Shown here piece after piece: positions 25,376-34,582 of a DNA stretch of 49,652 bases (within the stretch, counting starts at the first letter, position 1; each line of letters begins with the position of its first letter). A model generated the notes under the pieces. The model saw only the letters and a list, made by a program, of their open reading frames with translations. It did not search any database and was not told the origin of the DNA. Where the stretch lies: NCBI RefSeq assembly GCF_042680125.1, contig NZ_JBHTNY010000053.1. One strand, given 5' to 3'. This stretch comes from Robinsoniella peoriensis. GTDB lineage: Bacteria > Bacillota > Clostridia > Lachnospirales > Lachnospiraceae. The position numbers were made by a program, and so were the translations under genes.

Positions 25376-25554
25376 ATTAGTTATTAAACTAACTAATGCC
25401 TCCCGGCGTAAATACGTCGATATATAGTGCCTGATATCTGCATTAGGAGTGCGTCTGTGAACCGACGGCGCAGCGGGGCTGCGACTAGACTCGCAGACGT
25501 ACAACTGGCAGGGATAGCGGGTGTTATATAGTGGCGTATTTACGCTGGGGCACT
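25376..25554 (+). ncRNA. Structured leader RNA upstream of the desulfidase gene
   Basis: A 7-bp hairpin (25376-25382 with 25391-25397) is followed by a stem in which 25406-25431 pairs with 25520-25545: 25 of 26 positions pair on the plus strand, five as G-U wobbles. It extends outward by about five more pairs (25401-25405 with 25546-25550). Inside lie a 9-bp helix (GUGCGUCUG with CAGACGUAC) and a CGCAGC/GCUGCG hairpin near 25470-25484. All wobbles would be A-C mismatches on the other strand, so the plus-strand RNA appears to be the selected form. No T-tract follows; the gene's ribosome site is ~12 nt downstream, so translational control is possible. I do not recognise a known riboswitch class. 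Confidence 0.6.
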
Positions 25555-25577
25555 ACCATCAGACAAGGGAGTAACCT

Positions 25578-26864
25578 ATGAAAAAAACAAATATCAAGTA
25601 CCAGACCTATGTTCAGATCCTGAAAGAAGAATTAGTTCCCGCCATGGGATGTACCGAGCCAATCTCGATTGCCTACGGAGCTGCAAAAGCCAGGGAGATA
25701 CTGGGGTGTATTCCCCAGAGGATTGAGATACAGGTAAGCGGTAATATTATAAAAAATGTAAAGAGCGTGATTGTTCCAAATACCGGAGGATTAAAGGGCA
25801 TCTCTGCCGCAGTCATCGCAGGGGTAATTGCCGGAAATGCTGATAAAAAACTGGAAGTCATCTCCCAGGTGACGCCGGAAGAAAAAGCGCTGATGAAACA
25901 GGCACTCACTGATATTCCCGTTGTGGTAAAAGAAGCCGTCACTGACAGGATTTTTGATATTATACTCTTTTTCTCTGCTGAGGAATCCTGTGTAAACCTG
26001 CGCATCAGTGATTACCATACAAATATTGTGTACATTGAAAAAGATCAGAAAATACTCTATGAAGCTGGCGTAACTGCACTGGCTGAGACACATCTCACGG
26101 ACCGCAGCCTGTTGGATGTGGAGAGTATTGTAGAGTTCGCAGATTCAGTGGACATCGATGATGTCAGAGAGGTTCTGGATCGACAGATTGCTTATAATTC
26201 TGCTATTGCCGAAGAAGGTTTGAAGGGAACTTACGGAGCTAATATTGGAAATGTGATTCTCTCTACCTACGGCAATGATATTAAAGTTCGTGCCAAGGCT
26301 GCTGCGGCTGCCGGCTCTGATGCCAGAATGAGCGGATGTGAGCTTCCTGTTATCATCAATTCCGGAAGCGGGAATCAGGGCATGTGTGCCTCTCTTCCGG
26401 TAATTGAATACGGCAAAGAACTGGGGGTAAGTCATGACAGGCTGCTTCGTGCTTTGGTGGTATCGAACCTGATTACCATACATCAGAAGACCGGGATTGG
26501 CAGACTGTCAGCATACTGCGGCGCTGTCAGTGCCGGCTGTGGAAGCGGTACCGGAATCGCCTATCTTATGGGCGGGGACTTCAAGGTTATTGCCCATACC
26601 CTGGTAAATTCCGTGGCAATTGTCTCCGGCATAATCTGCGACGGGGCAAAGGCTTCCTGTGCCGCCAAAATTGCCGCCTCTGTGGATGCCGGCATTCTGG
26701 GTTATTATATGTATAAAAACGGAAAGCAGTTTTACAGCGGCGATGGTATCGTTACAAAGGGTGTGGAAGCTACTATCCGCAATATCGGGATACTGGGTAA
26801 AGAGGGGATGAAAGAAACCGATAAGGAAATCATTAAATTGATGATTCAGGAACCACAGGATTAA
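25578..26864 (+). CDS. L-cysteine desulfidase / serine dehydratase alpha family
   Basis: UPF0597-type protein (428 aa), related to CyuA/CdsB cysteine desulfidases and the serine dehydratase alpha fold. These enzymes use an oxygen-sensitive Fe-S cluster to convert L-cysteine to pyruvate, ammonia and sulfide. Signature segments: PAMGCTEPISIAYGAA, NSGSGNQGMCASLPV and ICDGAKASCAAK, with conserved Cys residues likely to bind the cluster. AAGGGAG precedes the ATG. It is preceded by the structured leader and ends at a bidirectional terminator, so it is monocistronic. Confidence 0.88.
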   Translation: MKKTNIKYQTYVQILKEELVPAMGCTEPISIAYGAAKAREILGCIPQRIEIQVSGNIIKNVKSVIVPNTGGLKGISAAVIAGVIAGNADKKLEVISQVTPEEKALMKQALTDIPVVVKEAVTDRIFDIILFFSAEESCVNLRISDYHTNIVYIEKDQKILYEAGVTALAETHLTDRSLLDVESIVEFADSVDIDDVREVLDRQIAYNSAIAEEGLKGTYGANIGNVILSTYGNDIKVRAKAAAAAGSDARMSGCELPVIINSGSGNQGMCASLPVIEYGKELGVSHDRLLRALVVSNLITIHQKTGIGRLSAYCGAVSAGCGSGTGIAYLMGGDFKVIAHTLVNSVAIVSGIICDGAKASCAAKIAASVDAGILGYYMYKNGKQFYSGDGIVTKGVEATIRNIGILGKEGMKETDKEIIKLMIQEPQD

Positions 26865-26940
26865 GATCATGGGGACTTCAGAATAATAGAAAGATTTTCA
26901 GCTGTTACATTTGGATTCATATAATTTGTATGATCTGGGT

Positions 26941-26996
26941 AAAAAGGCAGGTTCGGTATTTTCCATACGGGAAATACCGAACCTGCCCATTTTATT
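26941..26996. terminator. Bidirectional intrinsic terminator
   Basis: Perfect 16-bp arms (26946-26961 and 26972-26987) with A-tract on the left and T-rich right side, between convergent genes. Confidence 0.9.
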
Positions 26997-27002
26997 TTAC
27001 AG

Positions 27003-28109
27003 CTATTCTGCCTTCCGCAGATCACTGTACTGTGCTTCTAGCCATGGCTTTAATGCATCGGCTGACATTGTGTGTACTTCATTATTGTCAGATGTCTTGA
27101 CGTAGTAATCACCGTCTTCCGTTTGATTTCCAATCTGAAGTATTACCTGTTTTACTTCTGTTACCAGTTTTGTACTCTGGGTTTCGCTCTCAGACTCTTC
27201 TGTCTGAACGTCATCCGCTTCCGTGGTTTTAGTTCCAGGCTCAGATGCAGGTTCAGATCCAGGCTCAGATGATGACTCAGCCTCATGGGTCACCGTGTAA
27301 TCCAGCGTAATGACTGCTGAAGGGTCTTTCAGACCGTACTGATCCAGGTTCTTACAGTCATAGTCAATATAATCCTTAAAGTTCAGGCTGGTCACATTGG
27401 AAAGTAATTGGTTAGACTTGGTTCCATCTGCTTCTTTTTTCTTGTTTTTACTGTCTTTTACACTCCACGTTGCCGAATCATCTCGGGATGATTCTAGTGT
27501 AAGCTGATTGTCTGTCTGGTCAACTACTGCTTTAATGATGGTATTACTGGTGATGCTTGGGAAGGAACTGTCTACAACCAGATCATACAGTTTTCCGTTA
27601 AAAGCATTTGCAAAGGTACTGCTTACGGTATAGATATGCTCGGGATTATTCATATACATATAATAATCACCCGTTGTTTCATTTTCATTTCCTATATAAA
27701 ATACTGTCTCTACACCATTATTACTGATCACCGTAACGGTATTACTGGGCTCCTTAAGACCATAATCATCCAGATTCTCAAGCTGTCCCAGATCTCTTAC
27801 GGCTTTAATATCTTTAAAATTATCCAGAAGTGTTTTCACTTTATCCTGATCTACCGGAAAGTTTTTATCATCTGTATAATACCAGCTGTTATTTTCTTTT
27901 TTAAACTCCAGCTTTTCCTTATCAAGGATATATGTGAGTCCTGTTATATCAGATTCCTCAATGGAAGTTACTGCAACGCTGGTATCTTCTGTTTCTGATT
28001 CTGCCTCCTGCTCTTTATTATAATTTTTCAGGCAGAAATACGCTGCAGTCAGAAGAATTAATACAACAAGAGCAGTAAGTAACCCTATTAATTTCTTCTT
28101 TTTCTTCAT
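27003..28109 (-). CDS. DUF4340 membrane-anchored protein
   Basis: Protein of 368 aa with one N-terminal membrane helix (~7-27) after a KKKKK start and an outer-facing region. The repeated pattern (NLDDYGLKEPSNTVTV and NLDQYGLKDPSAVITL) shows two DUF4340 repeats. A Glu/Ser/Pro-rich insert lies near 285-315. Its start overlaps the GldG-like stop by 1 nt. DUF4340 proteins typically accompany GldG-type ABC systems, so it is probably an accessory subunit. Confidence 0.85.
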   Translation of the reverse strand: MKKKKKLIGLLTALVVLILLTAAYFCLKNYNKEQEAESETEDTSVAVTSIEESDITGLTYILDKEKLEFKKENNSWYYTDDKNFPVDQDKVKTLLDNFKDIKAVRDLGQLENLDDYGLKEPSNTVTVISNNGVETVFYIGNENETTGDYYMYMNNPEHIYTVSSTFANAFNGKLYDLVVDSSFPSITSNTIIKAVVDQTDNQLTLESSRDDSATWSVKDSKNKKKEADGTKSNQLLSNVTSLNFKDYIDYDCKNLDQYGLKDPSAVITLDYTVTHEAESSSEPGSEPASEPGTKTTEADDVQTEESESETQSTKLVTEVKQVILQIGNQTEDGDYYVKTSDNNEVHTMSADALKPWLEAQYSDLRKAE

Positions 28110-29539
28110 TATCGTTTTCTCCTTCTAAACCAGATTACTCCGCCTGTCAGCAGACAAATCAGCGGCAGGATTACAATCGCAAGAGAACTTAAGAATGCAG
28201 AGGCTGCTGAAGTAATTGTCAGATAGCTTACCTGGGTACTCTTACTTGGAATGGATACACTTGCCTCCTGATCACACATCCAGCTGAGTGCATTTGTCAG
28301 AAGCTCCGTATTGGCACCGGATACCGCACTGTCAATCTGTTCATTTAACATATTACCGCTTGACAGGTATACCAGTTTTGTTTCTTTGTCATCGACCGTT
28401 TCCGTAATTGCAACACCCAGATCATATGCGCCTGATTCATCCCCATCTTCTTTGGACAGGCTAGTCATGTTTTCTGCATCCTTTTTTATATACGCGGAAT
28501 CTGACGTGGTAAGGAGGCTGCTGACGTTAACCGTATCTCTTTTATCATCCAGTGTTTTAATTCCCTGGGCTACCGGCATTAAAACAAAGCGGCCGCTCAG
28601 GCTGCTTACTACTTCCTGGCTTCCGATATTTGGAAGGAGGTATAACGGATTTCCGGAAGCATAATGATTAGCATCTCCTTCAATCACCACGCCGCCCATT
28701 GTCTCTACACCGTATTCCTTTAATACGGATTCGAAATTAGGCATTTCCGTACCGGTATAGTCTGATGCAATCATTGCTTTTCCGCCTGCTTTTAAGTAAT
28801 TAATGATCTTTGATGCCTCATCTGCCGAAATATCCTTGGTTGGGGAAAACAGGAACAGACAGTCCGCATCTTCCGGTACCGACTCCTGGGATACCAGATT
28901 CAAATCCTTAATCTCTATATTTTCCTTTTCAATTGCAGACTTCATCGTAGTGCTGACAGATGCCTCATCATGGCCTCCCAGTACATACATTACCGGAAGT
29001 TCTTCCGATGTGACATAAGAGATGGCACTGGTTATCTGGCCCTCTCCGTCAAATCCGGTAACCTGGGAAGAATATGTGCTGTAATCTACACTTGTTTCAT
29101 AAATGTCACTGTAATTAATAACCTTGTTTCTCTTTTCTCCAACCACAATAATACTGTTGCTGCTGACCTTCTCATCTGTATACTGAGAAGCAAAGTTTGG
29201 ATACAGCGCCGGATCCTTGGTTTCAACTTTTATATGGGAAGAGAGGTCTTTATAACGGTCCAGAACCTCTTTTAAGGTACTATCCTCCTGCCCTTTCTGT
29301 GCAATCAGGTAAAGGGTTACATCACTTTTTAACCCCTTGATAATTTCCTCCGTCTTGTCTCCAATCGTATAGAGTTTATTATCGCTGAAATCCAGTTTTG
29401 TATATTTACCGGGAAGCTGTCCGATCACCAGGTTAATTACAATTACAATGGCTATTACAATCACCGTAATGGCTATGCTGTACGAACCATTTTTTACTTT
29501 TTTGTTACTCCATTTCGGAAAAATGTTTTTTATTTTCAT
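28109..29539 (-). CDS. GldG-family ABC transporter auxiliary protein
   Basis: Protein of 476 aa with membrane helices at ~20-40 and ~448-468 and a large external domain between, the layout of the GldG/ABC_transp_aux family. Segments such as KLDFSDNKLYTIGDKTEEII and VMYVLGGHDEASV fit that family. The C-terminus ends in RRRKR after the last helix. It lies 12 bp after the permease gene in a four-gene exporter operon. The family was first tied to gliding in Bacteroidetes, but in Clostridia its substrate is unknown. Confidence 0.87.
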   Translation of the reverse strand: MKIKNIFPKWSNKKVKNGSYSIAITVIVIAIVIVINLVIGQLPGKYTKLDFSDNKLYTIGDKTEEIIKGLKSDVTLYLIAQKGQEDSTLKEVLDRYKDLSSHIKVETKDPALYPNFASQYTDEKVSSNSIIVVGEKRNKVINYSDIYETSVDYSTYSSQVTGFDGEGQITSAISYVTSEELPVMYVLGGHDEASVSTTMKSAIEKENIEIKDLNLVSQESVPEDADCLFLFSPTKDISADEASKIINYLKAGGKAMIASDYTGTEMPNFESVLKEYGVETMGGVVIEGDANHYASGNPLYLLPNIGSQEVVSSLSGRFVLMPVAQGIKTLDDKRDTVNVSSLLTTSDSAYIKKDAENMTSLSKEDGDESGAYDLGVAITETVDDKETKLVYLSSGNMLNEQIDSAVSGANTELLTNALSWMCDQEASVSIPSKSTQVSYLTITSAASAFLSSLAIVILPLICLLTGGVIWFRRRKR

Positions 29540-29551
29540 GATCTGCCTCCT

Positions 29552-30415
29552 CTAGCTCCAGCGTCTCTTCTGTATCGACTGTACCGTCAAAAACAGAAAA
29601 ACAGCAATGATTGACAAAAAGTATATGATTCCTCCGATATCCAGAATTCCACTGACAAAATTGTCAAAATGACTGGAGATATCAAAAATACCCAATACCT
29701 TCTGTATTGCTCCTTCAAAGAGGCTTTGTTTTACAGTATATAGAACCAGCAGTGCCGCCTCTCCTATAACTGCCACCAGGCACACCGTAAATAAATTCTT
29801 CATCACCATGTAGATAATTCCGCAGCAAACAAGAAGTACAGCGGTAAATGCAATGAGGGAAGTAATTGCCGTTTCCGAAAAAAAACTTTTAATGCCGCTC
29901 ATCATATAACAGATAAACAGCACCACGAAGGTTACTACTGCTGCTATAATCTGGCTCTCAGTTATAGATGATAAGAAAATTCCTATTGCGATATTGGCAC
30001 ATCCCAAAAGGAAAAATCCGATCACTGCAACGTAAGCCATTTTAAGGGATACGGAACCAAAATTTTTTAATATAATCGGATAAATGCAAAGAATGATCAT
30101 AGGAATCAGGAAGATCACTATTAATGCCGTAAATTTCCCCAGTACAATATCTTTCACAGAAAGAGGGGATGTCAAAAGCAGCTGGTCTGTCTTCTGTTTC
30201 TTTTCTTCCGCCAGTACCCGCATGGTCAATATTGGCGTTATAATAAGGAATACAAAGGTTATTGCAGATAATGTATATCCAAAGACCGGATATCCCATCT
30301 GTAGATTATAAGCAGTAAAATACACTCCTGCCAGTAGTAAAATAAATGCGATAAATACATATCCAGTCATAGAAGTAAGATAAGATTTCACCTCTTTTTT
30401 ACAAATCGCTGTCAT
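29552..30415 (-). CDS. ABC-2-type permease (GldF-like)
   Basis: Membrane permease (287 aa) with six predicted helices, ABC-2 type. The start at ATG 30415 is chosen over the longer frame because GGAGG lies nine bases upstream and the product then begins MTAICKKEVKSYLTSM, typical for the family. It overlaps the ATPase gene end by 17 nt, indicating translational coupling. Segments AEEKKQKTDQLLLTSPLSV and ILGKFTA-like KFTALIVIF resemble GldF proteins. Confidence 0.88.
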   Translation of the reverse strand: MTAICKKEVKSYLTSMTGYVFIAFILLLAGVYFTAYNLQMGYPVFGYTLSAITFVFLIITPILTMRVLAEEKKQKTDQLLLTSPLSVKDIVLGKFTALIVIFLIPMIILCIYPIILKNFGSVSLKMAYVAVIGFFLLGCANIAIGIFLSSITESQIIAAVVTFVVLFICYMMSGIKSFFSETAITSLIAFTAVLLVCCGIIYMVMKNLFTVCLVAVIGEAALLVLYTVKQSLFEGAIQKVLGIFDISSHFDNFVSGILDIGGIIYFLSIIAVFLFLTVQSIQKRRWS

Positions 30416-31505
30416 GAGTCTGCTCCTCCTCTTCCATATTCTTTTCCTCTTGCAAATCATGTTCCCGCCCGGTCAGGGCCCCTTCTTTTGGTTCATCATC
30501 CGCTGATGCCGGTTCACCCTGTGATTCATTCTGATCTTCCTCTTCACCACCAGCTTCATCTGTCAGCTTTTTATCATCTGCTGTCAGCTCCAGGAATACA
30601 TCTTCCAGGGATACCCTGGTGGACTTCATCATAAGAATCGGACATTGCGCATGAGCCATTCCATAGAAAATTTCTTCTCTTACATCTGCCTGATCCTTTG
30701 CTCTTACTTCAATATCCACCGTATTTTCTTCATCAGACTCCAGGAAACTCCACTCGTCGATATTCTCAATTTCATTTAGAATCTGCTCCGTCTCTACTTT
30801 TGTTCCTTTCACTCTCAGGTTCAGGGTCTCACTTCCCTGCATCAGCTTACTCAGGTTCCCGGGTGTATCACTTGCAACCAGTTTGCCATGTGCGATAATC
30901 ATAACATAATCACAGACTGCACTTACCTCTGACAGGATATGGGAGCTCAAAATGACTGTATGCTTTTTACTCAGACTCTTAATTAATTCACGAATCTCAA
31001 TAATCTGCTTTGGATCAAGTCCTACGGTAGGCTCATCCAGTATTATGACTTCCGGATATCCCATTATTGCCTGTGCCAGCCCCACTCTCTGGCGGTAGCC
31101 CTTTGATAAATTCTTAATTAAGCGGTTCTTCATATCCGTAATCTTTGTCATTTCCATGACTTCGCTTATCATATCCAGACGTTGATCCTTAGGGATTTTC
31201 TTTAATTGTGCAACAAATTTTAAATATTCCCAAACGGTCATATCAAAATAAAGAGGTGGCTGTTCAGGAAGATATCCGATACATTTTTTAGCCTCTTCCG
31301 GCTCCTCTAAGATATCATGCCCATTGATGCTTACGCTGCCCTCCGTTGATGCAATATATCCGGTAATGATATTCATTGTAGTCGATTTTCCAGCTCCATT
31401 CGGGCCTAAAAAACCGTAGATCTGACCTTTTTCAACGGAAAAGCTAAGGCCGTCTACAGCAAGATGATCTCCATATCTTTTGACTAAATTCTTTACTTCT
31501 ATCAA
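30399..31505 (-). CDS. ABC exporter ATPase (GldA-like)
   Basis: ATP-binding subunit (368 aa). Walker A GPNGAGKST, signature LSKGYRQRVGLAQA, Walker B VIILDEP and switch His in LSSHILSEV are all present. A highly acidic, disordered tail of ~65 residues follows the usual C-terminus (EEEDQNESQG onward) and is unusual. I chose the TTG at 31505, seven bases after AGGAGG, giving a start (M)IEVKNLVKRYGDH, rather than the longer frame to 31547. First gene of the ATPase-permease-GldG-DUF4340 operon. Confidence 0.92.
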   Translation of the reverse strand: MIEVKNLVKRYGDHLAVDGLSFSVEKGQIYGFLGPNGAGKSTTMNIITGYIASTEGSVSINGHDILEEPEEAKKCIGYLPEQPPLYFDMTVWEYLKFVAQLKKIPKDQRLDMISEVMEMTKITDMKNRLIKNLSKGYRQRVGLAQAIMGYPEVIILDEPTVGLDPKQIIEIRELIKSLSKKHTVILSSHILSEVSAVCDYVMIIAHGKLVASDTPGNLSKLMQGSETLNLRVKGTKVETEQILNEIENIDEWSFLESDEENTVDIEVRAKDQADVREEIFYGMAHAQCPILMMKSTRVSLEDVFLELTADDKKLTDEAGGEEEDQNESQGEPASADDEPKEGALTGREHDLQEEKNMEEEEQTHDSDL

Positions 31506-31643
31506 ACTTCTTCCTCCTTTTTCATTCACATGGCAACTTCCCGGCAACCCGTAATTACCGTTAATTACTTATCTAAATTACGAGATAAATGTGTTTTTTA
31601 TTAGATTAAAATGTGTTTTTTCTCTGAAAATTCTGTGAACACC

Positions 31644-31682
31644 AAAAAAGAGCTGCCACTTTTCCCTATTAAGTGACAACTC
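31644..31682 (-). terminator. Intrinsic terminator of the 99-aa gene
   Basis: Arms 31650-31661 and 31671-31682 pair over 12 bp with two G-U wobbles on the minus strand, followed by six T. It separates the 99-aa gene from the ABC operon. Confidence 0.8.
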
Positions 31683-31734
31683 CCATTATTTCTATTAGCG
31701 CCAGAATACGTTTAACCTCTGGCTAATCAACTAA

Positions 31735-32034
31735 TCAACCGCATTTTCTTCTGCTGTTAACATACTTATCCTTTTTTCTTTTATTGGAAACCAGCTCCAT
31801 AACTTTTGCCTTGTACTCTTCATCAATACTGATTCTGGCAAGGCTGACTAACCGATAGGTATCCAGATGGTATGGCAGACTTTTATGAAGCGCCAGATCT
31901 ACCAGATACTTTGCCGACTTAAAACTGCTGAGATGCGTATGTCCCTCTTCAAATCTCTTATCTGTATTATGTACCACAAAACCACCATCTGCACGGTATA
32001 CCTTGAAAGATTGTTTCGAATAAATTTGATTCAT
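31735..32034 (-). CDS. Uncharacterised 99-aa basic protein
   Basis: Small protein with AGGAGG nine bases before ATG and its own terminator, so probably real. The N-terminal half is mixed (FKVYRADGGFVVHNTDKRFE, then GHTHL), the C-terminal half helical, ending Lys/Arg-rich (NKRKKDKYVNSRRKCG). No family recognised. No membrane segment or signal peptide. The basic tail could bind nucleic acid, but this is speculation. Confidence 0.75.
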   Translation of the reverse strand: MNQIYSKQSFKVYRADGGFVVHNTDKRFEEGHTHLSSFKSAKYLVDLALHKSLPYHLDTYRLVSLARISIDEEYKAKVMELVSNKRKKDKYVNSRRKCG

Positions 32035-32173
32035 AGAACATTCCTCCTGTTTAATTTTGTCGTAAGCAGAACACAGTCCGCTTTTCCTGATTGTAGCAGT
32101 TAATCATAAAACTCAAGTCTGTTTTTTGTAAAATCTGTGTCAGATCTACGTTGTGGAATTTCCTCTAAAAGCA

Positions 32174-32219
32174 AAAGACAAAAGCATTGTCCTTTGTATA
32201 AGACTATGCCTTTGTCTTT
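32174..32219 (-). terminator. Intrinsic terminator of the aconitase gene
   Basis: Arms 32174-32187 and 32206-32219 (14 bp, one G-U wobble on the minus strand) with a T-rich flank, directly after the 32226 stop. Confidence 0.75.
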
Positions 32220-32225
32220 CTATTA

Positions 32226-34514
32226 TTAACCTTTATAGTAATTTATTAAACAACCTTTCAGGATGATGGTTCTTTCATCATCTGTCAGTTCGCCCATCTT
32301 AAGGGTGAACTCTTTCATTGTGTCACCCACTACATAAGCTTTAATCTCAGTTGCTTTGTCTTCTATTGCCTTACGCACATCCGGTACATAGATATAATCT
32401 CCGTTTTTAAACGGAATATCACCTTTATCAACCAGGAATGGAAGCATTCCCCAGTTAATCAGATTAGAACGGTAACGCTTTGTCGCATATTCATTTGCGA
32501 TATTTGCCCATCCTCCAAGTACTTTCTGACAGGAAGCTGCCTGTTCACGTGCAGAACCATCACCCGGTTTTACAGCGAAAATGGTACTTCCGATTCCGGT
32601 ATTCTGCTCATTTGCATCCGGGTATAAGGTATGGATGGTATTTACAACCGGTTCCAACTCTGCCAGGGCATCGTATGGTGCACCGCCGGTAAGTCTTGCT
32701 TTTTCAGCTGCATATACCTCTTTCGCACGTCCAACATAAGCCGGGTCTTTTCTGGAAAGGGTAAATTCAGCCAGTCCCAGTGGGTTGGAACGGTAAGATG
32801 AAGTCTCTCCGGAAGGAATCAGCTCATCCGTTGTGGTAACCGGATCATGAATCTCACATACCACCTTGAGGATCATATTGTCCGTAAGTGCTGACATTGC
32901 AGGCCAGTCTTTAATGTTCGGTCCGAATTTAATTTCAACAGAAGGATCTGCAATCCCCTTGCTGTCGAATACACGGTTTTCATATATACTCTTATCAAAG
33001 AAATATTTTGGTTTGCTGTAATTTACATCCACATCCGTTGCCGCTGTCAGATATCCTTTGTTTGCAGCTGTTGCCGCAATGGAACGGGCATCCATAAGTG
33101 CTACGGAAGAAATCTGTCCGTTCTGAAGCTTACTTCCTTCTCTGTTCGGGAAGTTTCTGGTGGAATGACGGATACTGAATGCATTATTCGCCGGTGTATC
33201 ACCTGCACCAAAGCAAGGACCGCAAAATGCCGTCTTCACAATGGCTCCTGTTGCCATCAACTCTGCTAGTCTTCCATTTTTAGCTAATTCCATATAAATC
33301 GGCGTACTTGCCGGGTAAATGCTAAGGGTAAATTCATCAGATCCAATACTTGCACCTTTTAAGATGTCTGCTGCATCGCAGATATTTTCGAATCCGCCGC
33401 CGGCACATCCTGCAATAATACCCTGATCTACATAGAGTCTGCCGCCGCGTACTTTATCTTTTAAAGTAAAGTCTACAGCTCCGTCCAGGCTTACCAGCGC
33501 CTTCTTTTCCACATCAGCAAGGATATCCATTAAGTTTGCATTTAACTCCTCAATGGTATATGTATTGCTTGGATGGAAAGGCATTGCGATCATTGGTCTT
33601 ACCTGGCTTAAATCTACATAGACCATACCGTCATAGTAAGTTACGGCTCCCGGTGCAAGTTCCTTATACTCTTCACTTCTTCCATGAATGTCATAGAAAT
33701 CCTTAATCTCACTGTCGGTCTTCCAGATTGAGGACAGACAGGTGGTCTCCGTAGTCATAACATCAATGCCGATTCTGAAATCAGCAGTTAACTTATCAAC
33801 TCCCGGTCCCACAAATTCCATTACTTTATTGTTTACATACCCATTGGCAAATACGGCTCCGATAATTGCCAGTGCAACGTCCTGAGGTCCAACACCCTTA
33901 ACCGGTTCTCCCTCCAGATAAACACCTACTACTCCGGGCATATTAATATCATAAGTTTTTGACAATAACTGTTTTACAAGCTCCGGACCGCCTTCACCCA
34001 TTGCCATTGTACCTAAAGCACCATAGCGGGTATGAGAATCAGATCCCAGAATCATTTTTCCTCCGCCTGCCAGCATTTCTCTGGCAAACTGGTGAATAAC
34101 TGCCTGATGAGGAGGAACATAAACCCCGCCATATTTTTTCGCACAGGTAAGTCCGAACATGTGATCGTCTTCATTGATCGTTCCGCCAACGGCACATAAG
34201 CTGTTATGGCAGTTTGTCAAAACGTATGGTACCGGAAATTTTTCAAGTCCGGATGCACGTGCTGTCTGGATAATACCAACAAACGTAATATCATGGGATG
34301 TGAGCTTGTCAAATTTAACCTTCAGCTTTTCCATATTTCCGGAAGTATTATGGCTTTCTAAAATACCATAAGCAATTGTATTTTTGGCAGCCTCGGCTTT
34401 TGCAGGAACGTTATCGCCTAATTTGCTTTTTAAAACGGCAGCAGCATCGGCATTATCTTCCACGATTTCTGTCCCGTTCAACAGGTATACGCCATTATCG
34501 TATAATTTTACCAT
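32226..34514 (-). CDS. Aconitate hydratase
   Basis: Aconitase-superfamily hydratase (762 aa) interconverting citrate and isocitrate through a 4Fe-4S cluster. Cluster cysteines are visible in AGCAGGGFENICDA and AFCGPCFGAG. HSTRNFPNREGSK carries the substrate-binding arginine segment. The C-terminal swivel domain is present (SYRSNPLGLAEFTL, then ERTIILKGCLINYY at the end). It belongs to a bacterial branch distinct from AcnA (~890 aa) and AcnB (~860 aa) in length. AAGGAG precedes ATG. It lies 68 bp after a CdaR-type regulator with a hairpin in the gap. Confidence 0.9.
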   Translation of the reverse strand: MVKLYDNGVYLLNGTEIVEDNADAAAVLKSKLGDNVPAKAEAAKNTIAYGILESHNTSGNMEKLKVKFDKLTSHDITFVGIIQTARASGLEKFPVPYVLTNCHNSLCAVGGTINEDDHMFGLTCAKKYGGVYVPPHQAVIHQFAREMLAGGGKMILGSDSHTRYGALGTMAMGEGGPELVKQLLSKTYDINMPGVVGVYLEGEPVKGVGPQDVALAIIGAVFANGYVNNKVMEFVGPGVDKLTADFRIGIDVMTTETTCLSSIWKTDSEIKDFYDIHGRSEEYKELAPGAVTYYDGMVYVDLSQVRPMIAMPFHPSNTYTIEELNANLMDILADVEKKALVSLDGAVDFTLKDKVRGGRLYVDQGIIAGCAGGGFENICDAADILKGASIGSDEFTLSIYPASTPIYMELAKNGRLAELMATGAIVKTAFCGPCFGAGDTPANNAFSIRHSTRNFPNREGSKLQNGQISSVALMDARSIAATAANKGYLTAATDVDVNYSKPKYFFDKSIYENRVFDSKGIADPSVEIKFGPNIKDWPAMSALTDNMILKVVCEIHDPVTTTDELIPSGETSSYRSNPLGLAEFTLSRKDPAYVGRAKEVYAAEKARLTGGAPYDALAELEPVVNTIHTLYPDANEQNTGIGSTIFAVKPGDGSAREQAASCQKVLGGWANIANEYATKRYRSNLINWGMLPFLVDKGDIPFKNGDYIYVPDVRKAIEDKATEIKAYVVGDTMKEFTLKMGELTDDERTIILKGCLINYYKG

Positions 34515-34544
34515 TGATAGTTACTCCTTTTCTATTTTGTTTCC

Positions 34545-34569
34545 CAGAACCTGTCTGAGACAGATTCTG
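34545..34569 (-). promoter_or_regulatory. Inverted repeat before the aconitase gene
   Basis: CAGAA-CTGTCT with AGACAG-TTCTG form 12-bp arms around one base (34545-34569). The only mismatch is a G-U wobble on the minus-strand RNA. No T-tract follows. It could be an operator for the CdaR-type protein or an mRNA hairpin 30 nt before the start codon. Confidence 0.5.
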
Positions 34570-34582
34570 ATTTATCTTAATT

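Noticed and set aside
25406..25545. MITE with long terminal inverted repeats
   Set aside because: Variation between the arms is G-U on one strand only, favouring an RNA helix; not fully excluded without a genome search.
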